From contig NZ_CP098805.1 of NCBI RefSeq assembly GCF_023821985.2, positions 3,286,001 to 3,350,000 on the forward strand: a stretch of DNA of 64,000 nt, read 5' to 3'. The stretch comes from Dyadobacter chenhuakuii (lineage in GTDB: Bacteria; Bacteroidota; Bacteroidia; Cytophagales; Spirosomataceae). The position numbers were made by a program, and so were the translations under genes. Positions 50,780 through 58,512 of this stretch are shown piece by piece (the stretch's first letter is position 1; each line of letters starts with the position of its first letter). Under the pieces are notes generated by a model that was not told where the DNA came from, did not search any database, and saw nothing but the letters and a program-made list of their open reading frames with translations.

Positions 50780-52687
50780 TCAATACAGCATCCGGAACCT
50801 GATCGTCCCTTCTATATCTTTTACTTCCTGAATGAATTCTTCGGTATAGTCTTTCGCAATGTCGACAATCACGTAACCAATGTGCTCGTTGGTTTTAAGA
50901 TATTGCCCTGTAATGTTGATATTATTTTTACCAAAAATATGGTTCAGCTTCGCCAAAATTCCAGGAACGTTTGCGTGAATGTGCAATAACCTGTGGGAAT
51001 CTTTCAGCTTCGGCAACTGGACCTCGGGGAAGTTAACGCTTCCGTAAGAACTGCCGTTGTTCATGAATTCCAGTAGTTTGGAAGGAACAAAATGACCGAT
51101 GTTTTCCTGCGCTTCCTCGGTGCTTCCACCAATATGCGGCGTCAGGATTACATTAGGCAAGCCTCTCAATTCACTTTCAAATATCTCGTCATTGGTTTTT
51201 GGCTCTTTTGGAAACACGTCCACACCTGCTCCTGCCACTTTTCCACTCTTCACCGCATCCGCCAGCGCCTGAATGTCTACCACGTGACCGCGTGATAAAT
51301 TCAGGAATATGACGCCGTTTTTCATCAGGTCAAATTCCCGCTTTCCTATCAGGCTCGTATTTTCTTTGCGGCCATCCACGTGCATGCTGATCACGTCAGA
51401 AATCGCTAAAAGCTCTTCCAATGTGTTCACTTTCCGTGCATTACCCAGAGATAATTTCTCTACCGAATCATAAAAATAGACCTCCATACCAAGCGCTTCC
51501 GCAACAACAGAAAGCTGGGTTCCAATGCTTCCGTAACCCACCATGCCTAATTTCTTACCCCGAACTTCGAAACTTCCGTTCGCCGATTTGTCCCAGATTC
51601 CCTGGTGCAGCTGATTGCTTTTGCCAACAATGTTACGGATGAGCATAATCATTTCACCCACAGCAAGTTCGACAACAGAACGCGTATTGCTATACGGAGC
51701 ATTGAAAACGGCTATTCCTTTCTTCGCAGCTTCTTCCAGATCGATTTGGTTAGTCCCGATACAAAATGCGCCAATCGCCATCAAACGGTTCGCGTTGTCC
51801 AAAACGCGTTTGGTAATGTTCGTTTTAGAACGGATACCGATGATCGAAACATCTTTTATACGCTCGCAAAGCTCGTCTTCGTCCAAAGCGCCTTTTACAA
51901 ACTCAACATTAAAACCTTGCTCTTCGAAAGCGCGAAGCGCCGCAGGGTGCACATTTTCAAGCAAAAGCACCTTGATCCGGCTTTTCGGATAAGACTGGCT
52001 TCTGCTCATTTTATTATCATATAAAAAGTCATCGAATGATGTTGCAATGTGATCCGCAACAGCCACAACGCGCGGACGTTCAACGTTTTCTGTAAAGGCG
52101 TAAAAACGACTGGCCAGCCCTGATGCTTTTAATTCATAGTCTGTATAACCGTCCCCAATGGCGTAAACATCGCCCGTCAGGTTCAGTGAGGAAAGCAATT
52201 TTATTTTTCCACCATCCGTCGAAAGGACATTTTCTTCATCCACTCCTGTAATGTTACCGTCTTCGTCAAACAGGAATTCATTGGCATACACATGATCGGC
52301 ATGGATGCCCAATTCTGTCGCTACGGGCACAATAAACTCCTTAAAACCGCTCGAAACGATAAATATCTGATCTGCATGCTCAGTCAAAAACTGCCTGTTG
52401 CGCTGAAACGAATCCGAAACCTTTGTCCTTAAAAAAGTCACCAGTTCCTGAATATGGGAACGATTGGCCTTTAAAAGTCCGATCCGCTGACGGAGCCCGT
52501 CAGCAAACGACATTTCGCCATTCATGCCCTTATTCGTCAGGTCAGCTATCTTTTGAACAACCTGATCACGTTCTGGATGGCCATTTAAGGCGATCGCTGC
52601 CAATTCGTCCAGCCCTTCCACTTTTGTAAAAGTGCTGTCAAAATCAATGATAATGTACGGTGATGGATTAAGTGTTAATGTGGACAT
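50780..52687 (-). CDS. Phosphoserine phosphatase / phosphoglycerate dehydrogenase fusion
   Basis: A 635-residue fusion of two serine-pathway enzymes. Residues about 10-225 form a HAD-type phosphoserine phosphatase (SerB-like): nucleophile motif DFDST at residues 15-19, VSSGFKEFIV, and the Mg-binding GDGYTDYELK. Residues about 235-550 form 3-phosphoglycerate dehydrogenase (SerA): NAD-binding MVGYGSIGTQLSVVAEALGMEV, LNLSRGHVVDIQAL, and the catalytic His in LTPHIGGSTEEAQENIG. The last 80 residues are an ACT domain (HIHANVPGILAKLNHIFGKNNINI) likely to bind serine for feedback. Together with serC downstream it makes the whole pathway. A promoter region with TATGTTTG and TAATTTTG boxes lies upstream. 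Confidence 0.93.
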   Translation of the reverse strand: MSTLTLNPSPYIIIDFDSTFTKVEGLDELAAIALNGHPERDQVVQKIADLTNKGMNGEMSFADGLRQRIGLLKANRSHIQELVTFLRTKVSDSFQRNRQFLTEHADQIFIVSSGFKEFIVPVATELGIHADHVYANEFLFDEDGNITGVDEENVLSTDGGKIKLLSSLNLTGDVYAIGDGYTDYELKASGLASRFYAFTENVERPRVVAVADHIATSFDDFLYDNKMSRSQSYPKSRIKVLLLENVHPAALRAFEEQGFNVEFVKGALDEDELCERIKDVSIIGIRSKTNITKRVLDNANRLMAIGAFCIGTNQIDLEEAAKKGIAVFNAPYSNTRSVVELAVGEMIMLIRNIVGKSNQLHQGIWDKSANGSFEVRGKKLGMVGYGSIGTQLSVVAEALGMEVYFYDSVEKLSLGNARKVNTLEELLAISDVISMHVDGRKENTSLIGKREFDLMKNGVIFLNLSRGHVVDIQALADAVKSGKVAGAGVDVFPKEPKTNDEIFESELRGLPNVILTPHIGGSTEEAQENIGHFVPSKLLEFMNNGSSYGSVNFPEVQLPKLKDSHRLLHIHANVPGILAKLNHIFGKNNINITGQYLKTNEHIGYVIVDIAKDYTEEFIQEVKDIEGTIRFRMLY

Positions 52688-52742
52688 GAAAAGGGAAATA
52701 ACTGAATATTAATCGGTTAAATAGAATTGGCGTTACCAGCCG

Positions 52743-52765
52743 CAAAATTACGAATCTCAAACATA
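52743..52765 (-). promoter_or_regulatory. Probable promoter region of the serA-serB fusion gene
   Basis: On the minus strand, TATGTTTG (52765-52758) and TAATTTTG (52750-52743) both fit the TAnnTTTG box. No TTG is found at 19-20 bases upstream of either, so only the -7 boxes are supported. The leader would be about 50-70 bases. Confidence 0.4.
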
Positions 52766-52796
52766 TCACACTAACAAAATAATATCTGAATCAGTT

Positions 52797-53768
52797 TTAT
52801 CGTGAAAGAAACTCCAATGCGCGCTCCTCTGACCAGTAAACGCCGTTTTTCACCCGGGCAGGCCTGAATCCGCAATGCCCGCCGTCCTGTGTCGCAACAA
52901 GACAAACATTTGCATGAGCTCTCAGTTCTTCTATCGGCAGGCTTTCGAAAGGCACGATCGGATCGTTTTTCGCATTGATAACCATGGTCGGGATTGCTAT
53001 GTCCCTGATAAAGAACTTTGAACTGCATTGTTCATAATAATGATCGGCGCCGTCGAATCCGTGTAAAGGAGCGGTGAAAATGTGATCGAAATCGTAAAGT
53101 GTCCGCACGTGCTTTTGGTCACTTATATTAATGCTGTCCGGAAAAATGGCCGCCTTCGCATTCACTTTTGGTTTTAATGTATTCAAGAAGCGGTGCATAT
53201 AAACACTGTTTTCTGGCTGTATGATGGACAGGCTGCACGCGCGAAGGTCCATAGGAACGCTAAAAACCAATGCATTCTTTATTTTCGGATTTAAATGAAC
53301 ACCTGATTCCCCGAGATATTTAAGCGTAAGATTTCCTCCTAAACTGAATCCGAGCAAATGTATCTGCTCATAATCCTTACCTAATGCATTTTGAATCACA
53401 AGATCAAGATCCTCGGTGGCGCCGCTGTGGTAGAAACGCGCCGTTTTGTTCATTTCACCGCCGCAGCCCCGGAAATTCCAGGCAAGGCAATCGAACCCGT
53501 GCTGGTTCAGCAGCCTCACCATACCCAAAATATACTGTCTTGTACTGTTGCCTTCCAGGCCATGAGAAAGGATCACCAGCTTCTTCGATCCCGGGCTTTT
53601 TGCGTAAGACCAATCCAGATCCAGAAAATCTTCATCAGGAGTTACAATTCTTTCCCGGTGGTAAAATACACCCTTAATGCTGCGGAAAAGAGCAGGGTAA
53701 ATACTCTGTAAATGGCCGTTTGGGAGCCAGTAGGGCGATATTTTGGACGCAGTCTCAATCAATGGCAT
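52797..53768 (-). CDS. YheT-family alpha/beta hydrolase
   Basis: A 323-residue alpha/beta hydrolase of the YheT (ABHD1/3-like) group, enzymes thought to act on esters of lipids or small molecules; natural substrates are not established. WLPNGHLQSIYPALF at the N-terminus is the family signature. The oxyanion region is LVILSHGLEGNSTRQYI, and the nucleophile serine lies in LLGFSLGGNLTLKYLG. The acid is likely in MVINAKNDPIVPFESLPI and the catalytic histidine in ATQDGGHCGFR near residue 297. There is no signal peptide, so it is cytoplasmic. It stands between the serine genes and cspA, on the opposite strand from cspA. Confidence 0.88.
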   Translation of the reverse strand: MPLIETASKISPYWLPNGHLQSIYPALFRSIKGVFYHRERIVTPDEDFLDLDWSYAKSPGSKKLVILSHGLEGNSTRQYILGMVRLLNQHGFDCLAWNFRGCGGEMNKTARFYHSGATEDLDLVIQNALGKDYEQIHLLGFSLGGNLTLKYLGESGVHLNPKIKNALVFSVPMDLRACSLSIIQPENSVYMHRFLNTLKPKVNAKAAIFPDSINISDQKHVRTLYDFDHIFTAPLHGFDGADHYYEQCSSKFFIRDIAIPTMVINAKNDPIVPFESLPIEELRAHANVCLVATQDGGHCGFRPARVKNGVYWSEERALEFLSR

Positions 53769-53823
53769 GCAACAAAGATTATTGAATAAACTAGAATAAT
53801 TCTAAGCGTTTTTTAATTTTATC

Positions 53824-53853
53824 TTGCTTTTAGATATTTTCTGTATACATTTG
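53824..53853 (+). promoter_or_regulatory. cspA promoter
   Basis: TTG (53824-53826), exactly 19 bases, then TACATTTG (53846-53853), a full match to the Bacteroidota consensus. Transcription would start near 53860. The A/T-rich leader of about 20 bases is short compared with E. coli cspA, so cold induction by a long leader RNA is unlikely here. Confidence 0.72.
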
Positions 53854-53880
53854 GTTTTTAAAAATATAAGATCAATACTA

Positions 53881-54072
53881 ATGGCAGAAGGTACAGTAAA
53901 GTTTTTCAATGACTCCAAAGGATTTGGATTCATCCAACCATCAACTGGTGAGAAGGACATTTTCGTTCACGTTTCAGGTCTTCAAGACGACATCCGTGAG
54001 AATGACAAAGTGTCTTACGACGTAGAAAATGGAAAAAAAGGTCTAAACGCTGTTAACGTTCGCGTTATCTAA
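53881..54072 (+). CDS. cspA: Cold-shock domain protein
   Basis: A 63-residue CspA-family nucleic-acid chaperone that melts RNA secondary structure. RNP1 is KGFGFIQ (residues 13-19) and RNP2 is DIFVHVS. The rest (GTVKFFNDS, VSYDVENGKKGLNAVNVRVI) matches the usual five-strand barrel. The start is ATG 53881; the open frame from 53824 runs through the promoter and is not coding. The gene has its own promoter and terminator, so it is monocistronic, as is normal for the family. Confidence 0.96.
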   Translation: MAEGTVKFFNDSKGFGFIQPSTGEKDIFVHVSGLQDDIRENDKVSYDVENGKKGLNAVNVRVI

Positions 54073-54096
54073 GTTTAGTCATAATAAGACATTTCG

Positions 54097-54125
54097 AAAG
54101 CATGCTGTACTGCATGCTTTTTTTA
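54097..54125 (+). terminator. Intrinsic terminator of cspA
   Basis: A 9-bp perfect stem (54097-54105 with 54112-54120, AAAGCATGC/GCATGCTTT) with a 6-base loop, followed by a T-tract to 54125 on the plus strand. It lies 24 bases after the cspA stop, between it and the convergent helicase gene. Confidence 0.88.
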
Positions 54126-54150
54126 TGCCCTTTCCGTTCTTTCAGTGGAA

Positions 54151-55473
54151 CTACCTTGCAATTTCTATCTTATACTTCTTCCCTTTCATCTTTTCTGCAG
54201 AAATCAATTGCAGCATAGCTTTGGCTCTTCCGCGTTTCACGGCCGCAAACGAAATATTATCCTTCACCTCGATTAATCCGAGATCCTGCTTTTCCAGTTT
54301 GCCCTTTTGTAAAAGGAAACCAACAATGTCCATTTTATTGAGCTTGCTTTTTTTGCCGCCGCTAATGTAAATCGTCACCCAATCCGAAACCGGTGGCGCG
54401 GCCAGTTTTGCGGGAAGATCCAGAACTTTGGGCTTGCCAATGATGTAATCGGGCAACTTGTCTTCCCTATCCATTAAAATATAAGCCGTCCCCTCTGCGA
54501 GCATGCGTGCGGTGCGGCCGTTCCTATGCGTGAATTCGTCGCCTTTCATCGGTAATTCGAAGTGGATCACGTGCTTCATATCCGGAATGTCGAGCCCGCG
54601 GGCGGCCAGATCGGTTGCAGCAAGGAAAAGCACCGAACCATTCCGGAAGCGGATTAATGTCCGTTCACGCTCTTCCTGCTCCAATTTCCCATGGAAAAAC
54701 GCGCAGTCTATGCCTTCTTCTTTCAATACGGCGCTAATGCGTTCTACCGAATCCCGTTGGTTGCAGAAGATCAATGTTGATTCGGCTCCCAAATAGCTCA
54801 GTAACCTCACCAGTGTGGTCATTTTGTCCTTTTCAGCCAACACCTGAACCACTGTGAGCCCTTCGCTTTTGTTTTTATTTGTTACAAAATCAACGGTAAC
54901 GGGTGCCTTAATGCTGGTAAATGAGGGAATTTTAGTGGTTGTAGCAGAGACCAAAACTTTCTTTTTAACATTCCTCAGATTCCGGACGATTTCTGACATT
55001 TCTTCCTGAAAACCCAGTTCCAGGGATTTATCAAACTCATCCAAAATAAGCGTGGAAATGTGCCTGCCGGTAAACGAGTTTCTGCGAATGTGATCCAGAA
55101 TGCGGCCCGGCGTTCCCACGATCAAGGCGGGCGCTTCCACCAGGCTTCTTATCTCAGTCTGCATATCATGACCGCCATAGCAGCACGTAACCTTAAATCC
55201 GGTCGACATTTTCTTCCAAACCTGCTCGATTTGGAGCGCGAGTTCCCGCGTGGGAACGATAACCATGCATTGCACATGATCGGATTCCGGTTTCAAAATG
55301 GATGCCACCGGAAGTAAAAAAGCGAGTGTTTTTCCTGAACCAGTTGGTGCCAGCAGCACTACTTCGCTGTTTTGCTGAATCGCCTCATTGGCCTGTTGCT
55401 GCATTTCGTTCAGCGCTGTAATGCCCAGGCCAGCAAGATCTATTGTCGTATTTTCCGGATTTGTCATAGCCAA
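54151..55473 (-). CDS. DEAD-box RNA helicase (DEFD variant) with DbpA-like C-terminus
   Basis: A 440-residue ATP-dependent RNA helicase. Motif I is APTGSGKT near residue 43, Ia VPTRELALQ, Ib TPGRILDHI, motif II reads LDEFDKSLELGF (DEFD in place of DEAD), motif III SATT, motif V region ATDLAARGLD, and motif VI HRNGRTAR in place of HRIGRTGR. The last about 75 residues (SDWVTIYISGGKKSKLNKMDIVGFLLQ and following) match a DbpA-like RNA-binding domain, which in DbpA recognises 23S rRNA. A role in ribosome assembly or RNA unwinding at low temperature, beside cspA, is plausible. The variant motifs are shared with a Bacteroidota subgroup as far as I recall. Confidence 0.9.
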   Translation of the reverse strand: MAMTNPENTTIDLAGLGITALNEMQQQANEAIQQNSEVVLLAPTGSGKTLAFLLPVASILKPESDHVQCMVIVPTRELALQIEQVWKKMSTGFKVTCCYGGHDMQTEIRSLVEAPALIVGTPGRILDHIRRNSFTGRHISTLILDEFDKSLELGFQEEMSEIVRNLRNVKKKVLVSATTTKIPSFTSIKAPVTVDFVTNKNKSEGLTVVQVLAEKDKMTTLVRLLSYLGAESTLIFCNQRDSVERISAVLKEEGIDCAFFHGKLEQEERERTLIRFRNGSVLFLAATDLAARGLDIPDMKHVIHFELPMKGDEFTHRNGRTARMLAEGTAYILMDREDKLPDYIIGKPKVLDLPAKLAAPPVSDWVTIYISGGKKSKLNKMDIVGFLLQKGKLEKQDLGLIEVKDNISFAAVKRGRAKAMLQLISAEKMKGKKYKIEIAR

Positions 55474-55485
55474 AGATAATAGTTA

Positions 55486-55554
55486 GCCCCGGATTAAAAT
55501 CCGGGGCAATGTAATCCGGGCTGGATTAAAATCCGGGGCAATGTAATCCGGGCT
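55486..55554. repeat. Two 32-bp tandem repeats with a REP-like palindrome
   Basis: Two exact 32-bp copies, 55491-55522 and 55523-55554, each holding GGATT-AA-AATCC and CCGGGC. The first sits in a perfect 10-bp inverted repeat, GCCCCGGATT (55486-55495) with AATCCGGGGC (55498-55507). The block fills the gap between the start of the helicase gene and the stop of groES. The palindrome has the same build as the CCGGGTT type in the 35470-35866 array but differs in sequence. Confidence 0.85.
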
Positions 55555-55556
55555 TG

Positions 55557-55937
55557 TTAATCGTACAAATCCTCCGAGCGTTCCAGCATTAAAATAGAAG
55601 CCTGCGGAACGATGACGTATTTTTGGCCGTCGTATTCCAGGTCAATGGCGTTACGTTGCAGATATATGGCTAAATCGCCTTCTTTGGATTGCAAAGGCAT
55701 ATATTTTACTTTTTCCTCAGTCTCCTTCCACGGCTCGTCCTCTGCGGCAACGGGAATTGGGTAACCCGGGCCTACTTTAATAACATAACCGCTTTGCACC
55801 TGTTCCCTTTCCGTTATCGTTGGTGGCAGATAAAGGCCACTGTTTGTGCGGTCACTCGGGCTTTTCGGGCGGATCAAAACGCGATCACCCACAACTATAA
55901 GGCTTCTTAATTTATTATCGGCTGTTACTTCGTACAT
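55557..55937 (-). CDS. groES: GroES-like co-chaperone
   Basis: A 126-residue Cpn10-fold protein. VVGDRVLIRPKSPSDRTNSGLYLP is the GroES mobile-loop region, VQSGYVIKVGPG the following strand, and DLAIYLQRNAIDLEYDGQKYVIVPQASILML the C-terminal beta-hairpin. It is longer than E. coli GroES (97 residues) because of an insertion around residues 62-83 (PVAAEDEPWKETEEKVKYMP). No groEL gene is adjacent, so it is either a second, divergent GroES or works with a GroEL encoded elsewhere. The gene stop is three bases from the tandem repeat. Confidence 0.85.
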   Translation of the reverse strand: MYEVTADNKLRSLIVVGDRVLIRPKSPSDRTNSGLYLPPTITEREQVQSGYVIKVGPGYPIPVAAEDEPWKETEEKVKYMPLQSKEGDLAIYLQRNAIDLEYDGQKYVIVPQASILMLERSEDLYD

Positions 55938-56027
55938 TTTATTAAATCGTTAATCTAAAAGACATTAATCATCCATCCCACATTTGGTAACAAAAATTCC
56001 AACGCAAATGTTTTGCCTTTTATCTTC

Positions 56028-57488
56028 CTAAAACTGAAAATAAATGAACTGATTTTCAGTAATAACACCTAAAAAGTAAGTCAGGAAGGCAATGATGGGG
56101 AATAATATAAAAAATACGGCAGTGCTGCGGGTTGGAATTTTTTCAAAGTAATGTTCTTTCCAAAGTAAAAATCCGATCAGGAATACGCAGAACCACATTT
56201 CTACGTGATTGAATGGGCTTAATATCTGATCTGACAGGGAAAGGCTCCCGATCTTCTCAAAAATCACCATTGAGCGGCTGAGTGAGTTCCTGAAAAATAT
56301 CCAGGCTAATGTTACCAAAGCAAAGGTCAGTAGCACATTAACGGTCCGTACAAAGAAGTTATCGGGGATTTGAATGTTCGCCCGCTTCAAATATTTGTCG
56401 CGCAGCAGGGCCGTAATCTGGTAAAATCCGTGCAAAGCGCCCCATATGACAAAGCTCCAACTTGTTCCGTGCCATAGTCCGCTGACCATGAAGACGATCA
56501 TCAGGTTGCGAAATTTGATAAACTCTCCACGCCGGTTGCCTCCCAATGGAATATATAAATAATCCCTGAACCATGTGGAAAGCGAAATATGCCATCTTCC
56601 CCAGAATTCGGGAATGGATCTGGACTCATATGGCGACCGGAAATTGTCCATCAATGTGAAACCCATTACCCTGGCAGCACCAATGGCAATGTCGGAATAG
56701 CCGGAAAAATCGCAGTAAATCTGAAATGAATAAAATGCGGTGGCAGTAAGTAATGTAAGTCCGTTATGGTCGGAGGCCGGATCATAGGCATAGTCCACGA
56801 AGACAGAAAGCCGGTCTGCAATCACCATTTTCTTGAAAAACCCGAAGGCCATTTGCATTAATCCCGACTTAACCAGCTCAAAATCATATTTGAAATACGA
56901 ATGAAATTGGAAAAGCATGTTTTGCGGACGCTCAATCGGACCGGCGACCAGCTGCGGGTAAAACATGACATACAATGCGTAAATACCAAAATGTCGCTCG
57001 GCGGTCTGATTTCCCCGGTAGACTTCAATGGTATAACTCATGGCCTGGAAAGTGTGAAATGACAAGCCGATCGGAAGCAAGATCTTTCCTTCGCCAGTCG
57101 TCATCCATTCGGCTATGCGGCTGGGAACAATCCTCGTTAATGCAGGGACGGCGGGCCGCAAATCGAAGCTGGCGAGCACGCTGTTGATGGAATCCTGTAA
57201 AAAATCGTAGTATTTGAAGAATGCGAGAATCCCGATGTTGGAAATCAAGCTAATGATCAGCAGCAACTTTTTTCGTTTCTGATCATTTGATTGTTCTATC
57301 CAAATGCCTGCATAATAGTCGATTACGATGGTTCCAAACAGGATCAGGATAAAGATCGGCTTGAAAACCATGTAAAAGTAGCAACTGGCTGCCAGCAAAA
57401 GCATCCACCGCCCACGCCACGACAGGCTGAAATAAGCCAGCGTAACGACAATAAAGAAAATGATAAATTGTATATCGGTAAACAGCAT
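56028..57488 (-). CDS. MBOAT-family O-acyltransferase (AlgI/DltB-like)
   Basis: A 486-residue membrane-bound O-acyltransferase with about ten to twelve membrane segments. The core FWGRWHISLSTWFRDYLYIPLGGNR and the catalytic-histidine motif VSGLWHGTSWSFVIWGALHG (near residue 333) are diagnostic of the AlgI/DltB branch, which transfers acetyl or other acyl groups from the cytoplasm onto an exported polysaccharide or lipid carrier. The companion periplasmic acyl-transfer protein (AlgJ/SGNH type) was not found next to it. It lies 4 bp after a GT2 gene on the same strand, so acylation of a glycan made by this cluster is likely. Confidence 0.92.
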   Translation of the reverse strand: MLFTDIQFIIFFIVVTLAYFSLSWRGRWMLLLAASCYFYMVFKPIFILILFGTIVIDYYAGIWIEQSNDQKRKKLLLIISLISNIGILAFFKYYDFLQDSINSVLASFDLRPAVPALTRIVPSRIAEWMTTGEGKILLPIGLSFHTFQAMSYTIEVYRGNQTAERHFGIYALYVMFYPQLVAGPIERPQNMLFQFHSYFKYDFELVKSGLMQMAFGFFKKMVIADRLSVFVDYAYDPASDHNGLTLLTATAFYSFQIYCDFSGYSDIAIGAARVMGFTLMDNFRSPYESRSIPEFWGRWHISLSTWFRDYLYIPLGGNRRGEFIKFRNLMIVFMVSGLWHGTSWSFVIWGALHGFYQITALLRDKYLKRANIQIPDNFFVRTVNVLLTFALVTLAWIFFRNSLSRSMVIFEKIGSLSLSDQILSPFNHVEMWFCVFLIGFLLWKEHYFEKIPTRSTAVFFILFPIIAFLTYFLGVITENQFIYFQF

Positions 57489-57492
57489 CAGC

Positions 57493-58440
57493 TCAAATGT
57501 ACTCTCGGTTGACTATCTCCTCTTTAATAATAAACAAAGGGCGATTTTTGGACTGAAAAAATATGCGGAGAACGTATTCTCCAATGATGCCCAGCGCCAG
57601 TAACTGCACGCCGCTGAACAGGATAATCACAAACAACAAAGACGTAAAACCCTCGATAACCTGGGCAAAAAACATCTTTTTAACCACGACAACAATGAAA
57701 TAAAACAAGGAAATAAGGATGGCAATCACCCCTACTCTACTCATGAATTTGATCGGAAATTCACTAAAATTGAAAATCCCGTTGTAAGCAAGCTGGAATA
57801 ATTGCTTGAACGAATATTTGGATTCCCCCGCAGCCCTTGCATCTCTTTCATACTCAAAACCAACCTGTTTGAAACCGATCCAGGAGCGCATTCCCCTCAA
57901 ATAACGGCTTTCTTCGGGCATTTTATTCAGCACATCCACAACCCGGCGGCTTATCAGCGCGAAATCACCGCTGTCCAGCGGGATCTCCACATATGAAATA
58001 GAACGTAGAATGCGGTAGAAGAAATGATAGCCCATTTTTTTCACAAAACCTTCCTTACGCTTTTTACGGACCGCGTAAACCACATCATTCCCTTCTTTCA
58101 GTAATTTATAAAAATCCGGAAGCAATTCGGGCGGATCCTGCAAATCGCCATCAATGACGAAAAGCGCCTCACTTCCACGGGCTGCTGCAATTCCGGCTGT
58201 TAATGCGAGCTGGTGACCATGGTTTCGCGATAAAAATACACCATGATAACGTTCGTCCGTAAGTGCCAGCTGCCTGATTCTTAATGCTGTATCATCTTTA
58301 CTTCCGTCGTCGATAAGCACAACTTCAATAGAAAGCGGACTGGAATCCATCAATGCATTGATTCGCTGAATGAGCATGGGAAATGACTCGGACTCATTAT
58401 AAAGCGGCGCGACAATGGATATCTGAGGGATTTGAGACAT
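57493..58440 (-). CDS. GT2 glycosyltransferase, GtrB/DPM1-like with C-terminal membrane anchors
   Basis: A 315-residue family 2 glycosyltransferase. The donor-binding N-terminus SIVAPLYNESESFPMLI, VVLIDDGSKDDT and the metal-binding ALFVIDGDLQDPPELLPDFY are typical of polyprenyl-phosphate sugar synthases (GtrB, DPM1, ArnC). RSWIGFKQVGFEYERDARAAGESKYSF is the family-specific acceptor stretch. Two C-terminal membrane segments (IAILISLFYFIVVVVKKMFF and LLFVIILFSGVQLLALGIIGEYVLRIFF) anchor it in the inner membrane. It likely loads a sugar onto a lipid phosphate for transfer outside. The gene precedes the acyltransferase by 4 bp. Confidence 0.9.
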   Translation of the reverse strand: MSQIPQISIVAPLYNESESFPMLIQRINALMDSSPLSIEVVLIDDGSKDDTALRIRQLALTDERYHGVFLSRNHGHQLALTAGIAAARGSEALFVIDGDLQDPPELLPDFYKLLKEGNDVVYAVRKKRKEGFVKKMGYHFFYRILRSISYVEIPLDSGDFALISRRVVDVLNKMPEESRYLRGMRSWIGFKQVGFEYERDARAAGESKYSFKQLFQLAYNGIFNFSEFPIKFMSRVGVIAILISLFYFIVVVVKKMFFAQVIEGFTSLLFVIILFSGVQLLALGIIGEYVLRIFFQSKNRPLFIIKEEIVNREYI

Positions 58441-58512
58441 TCTTCTGTTTGGCTATTTGACCTATGGCGGCAAAAATACACCTTTCAGCGCATTATCAAG
58501 TGCCCAAATGAT

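Noticed and set aside
53824..53880. Longer start for the cold-shock protein
   Set aside because: This stretch carries a full TTG-N19-TACATTTG promoter, and the family begins at MAEGTVKFF.
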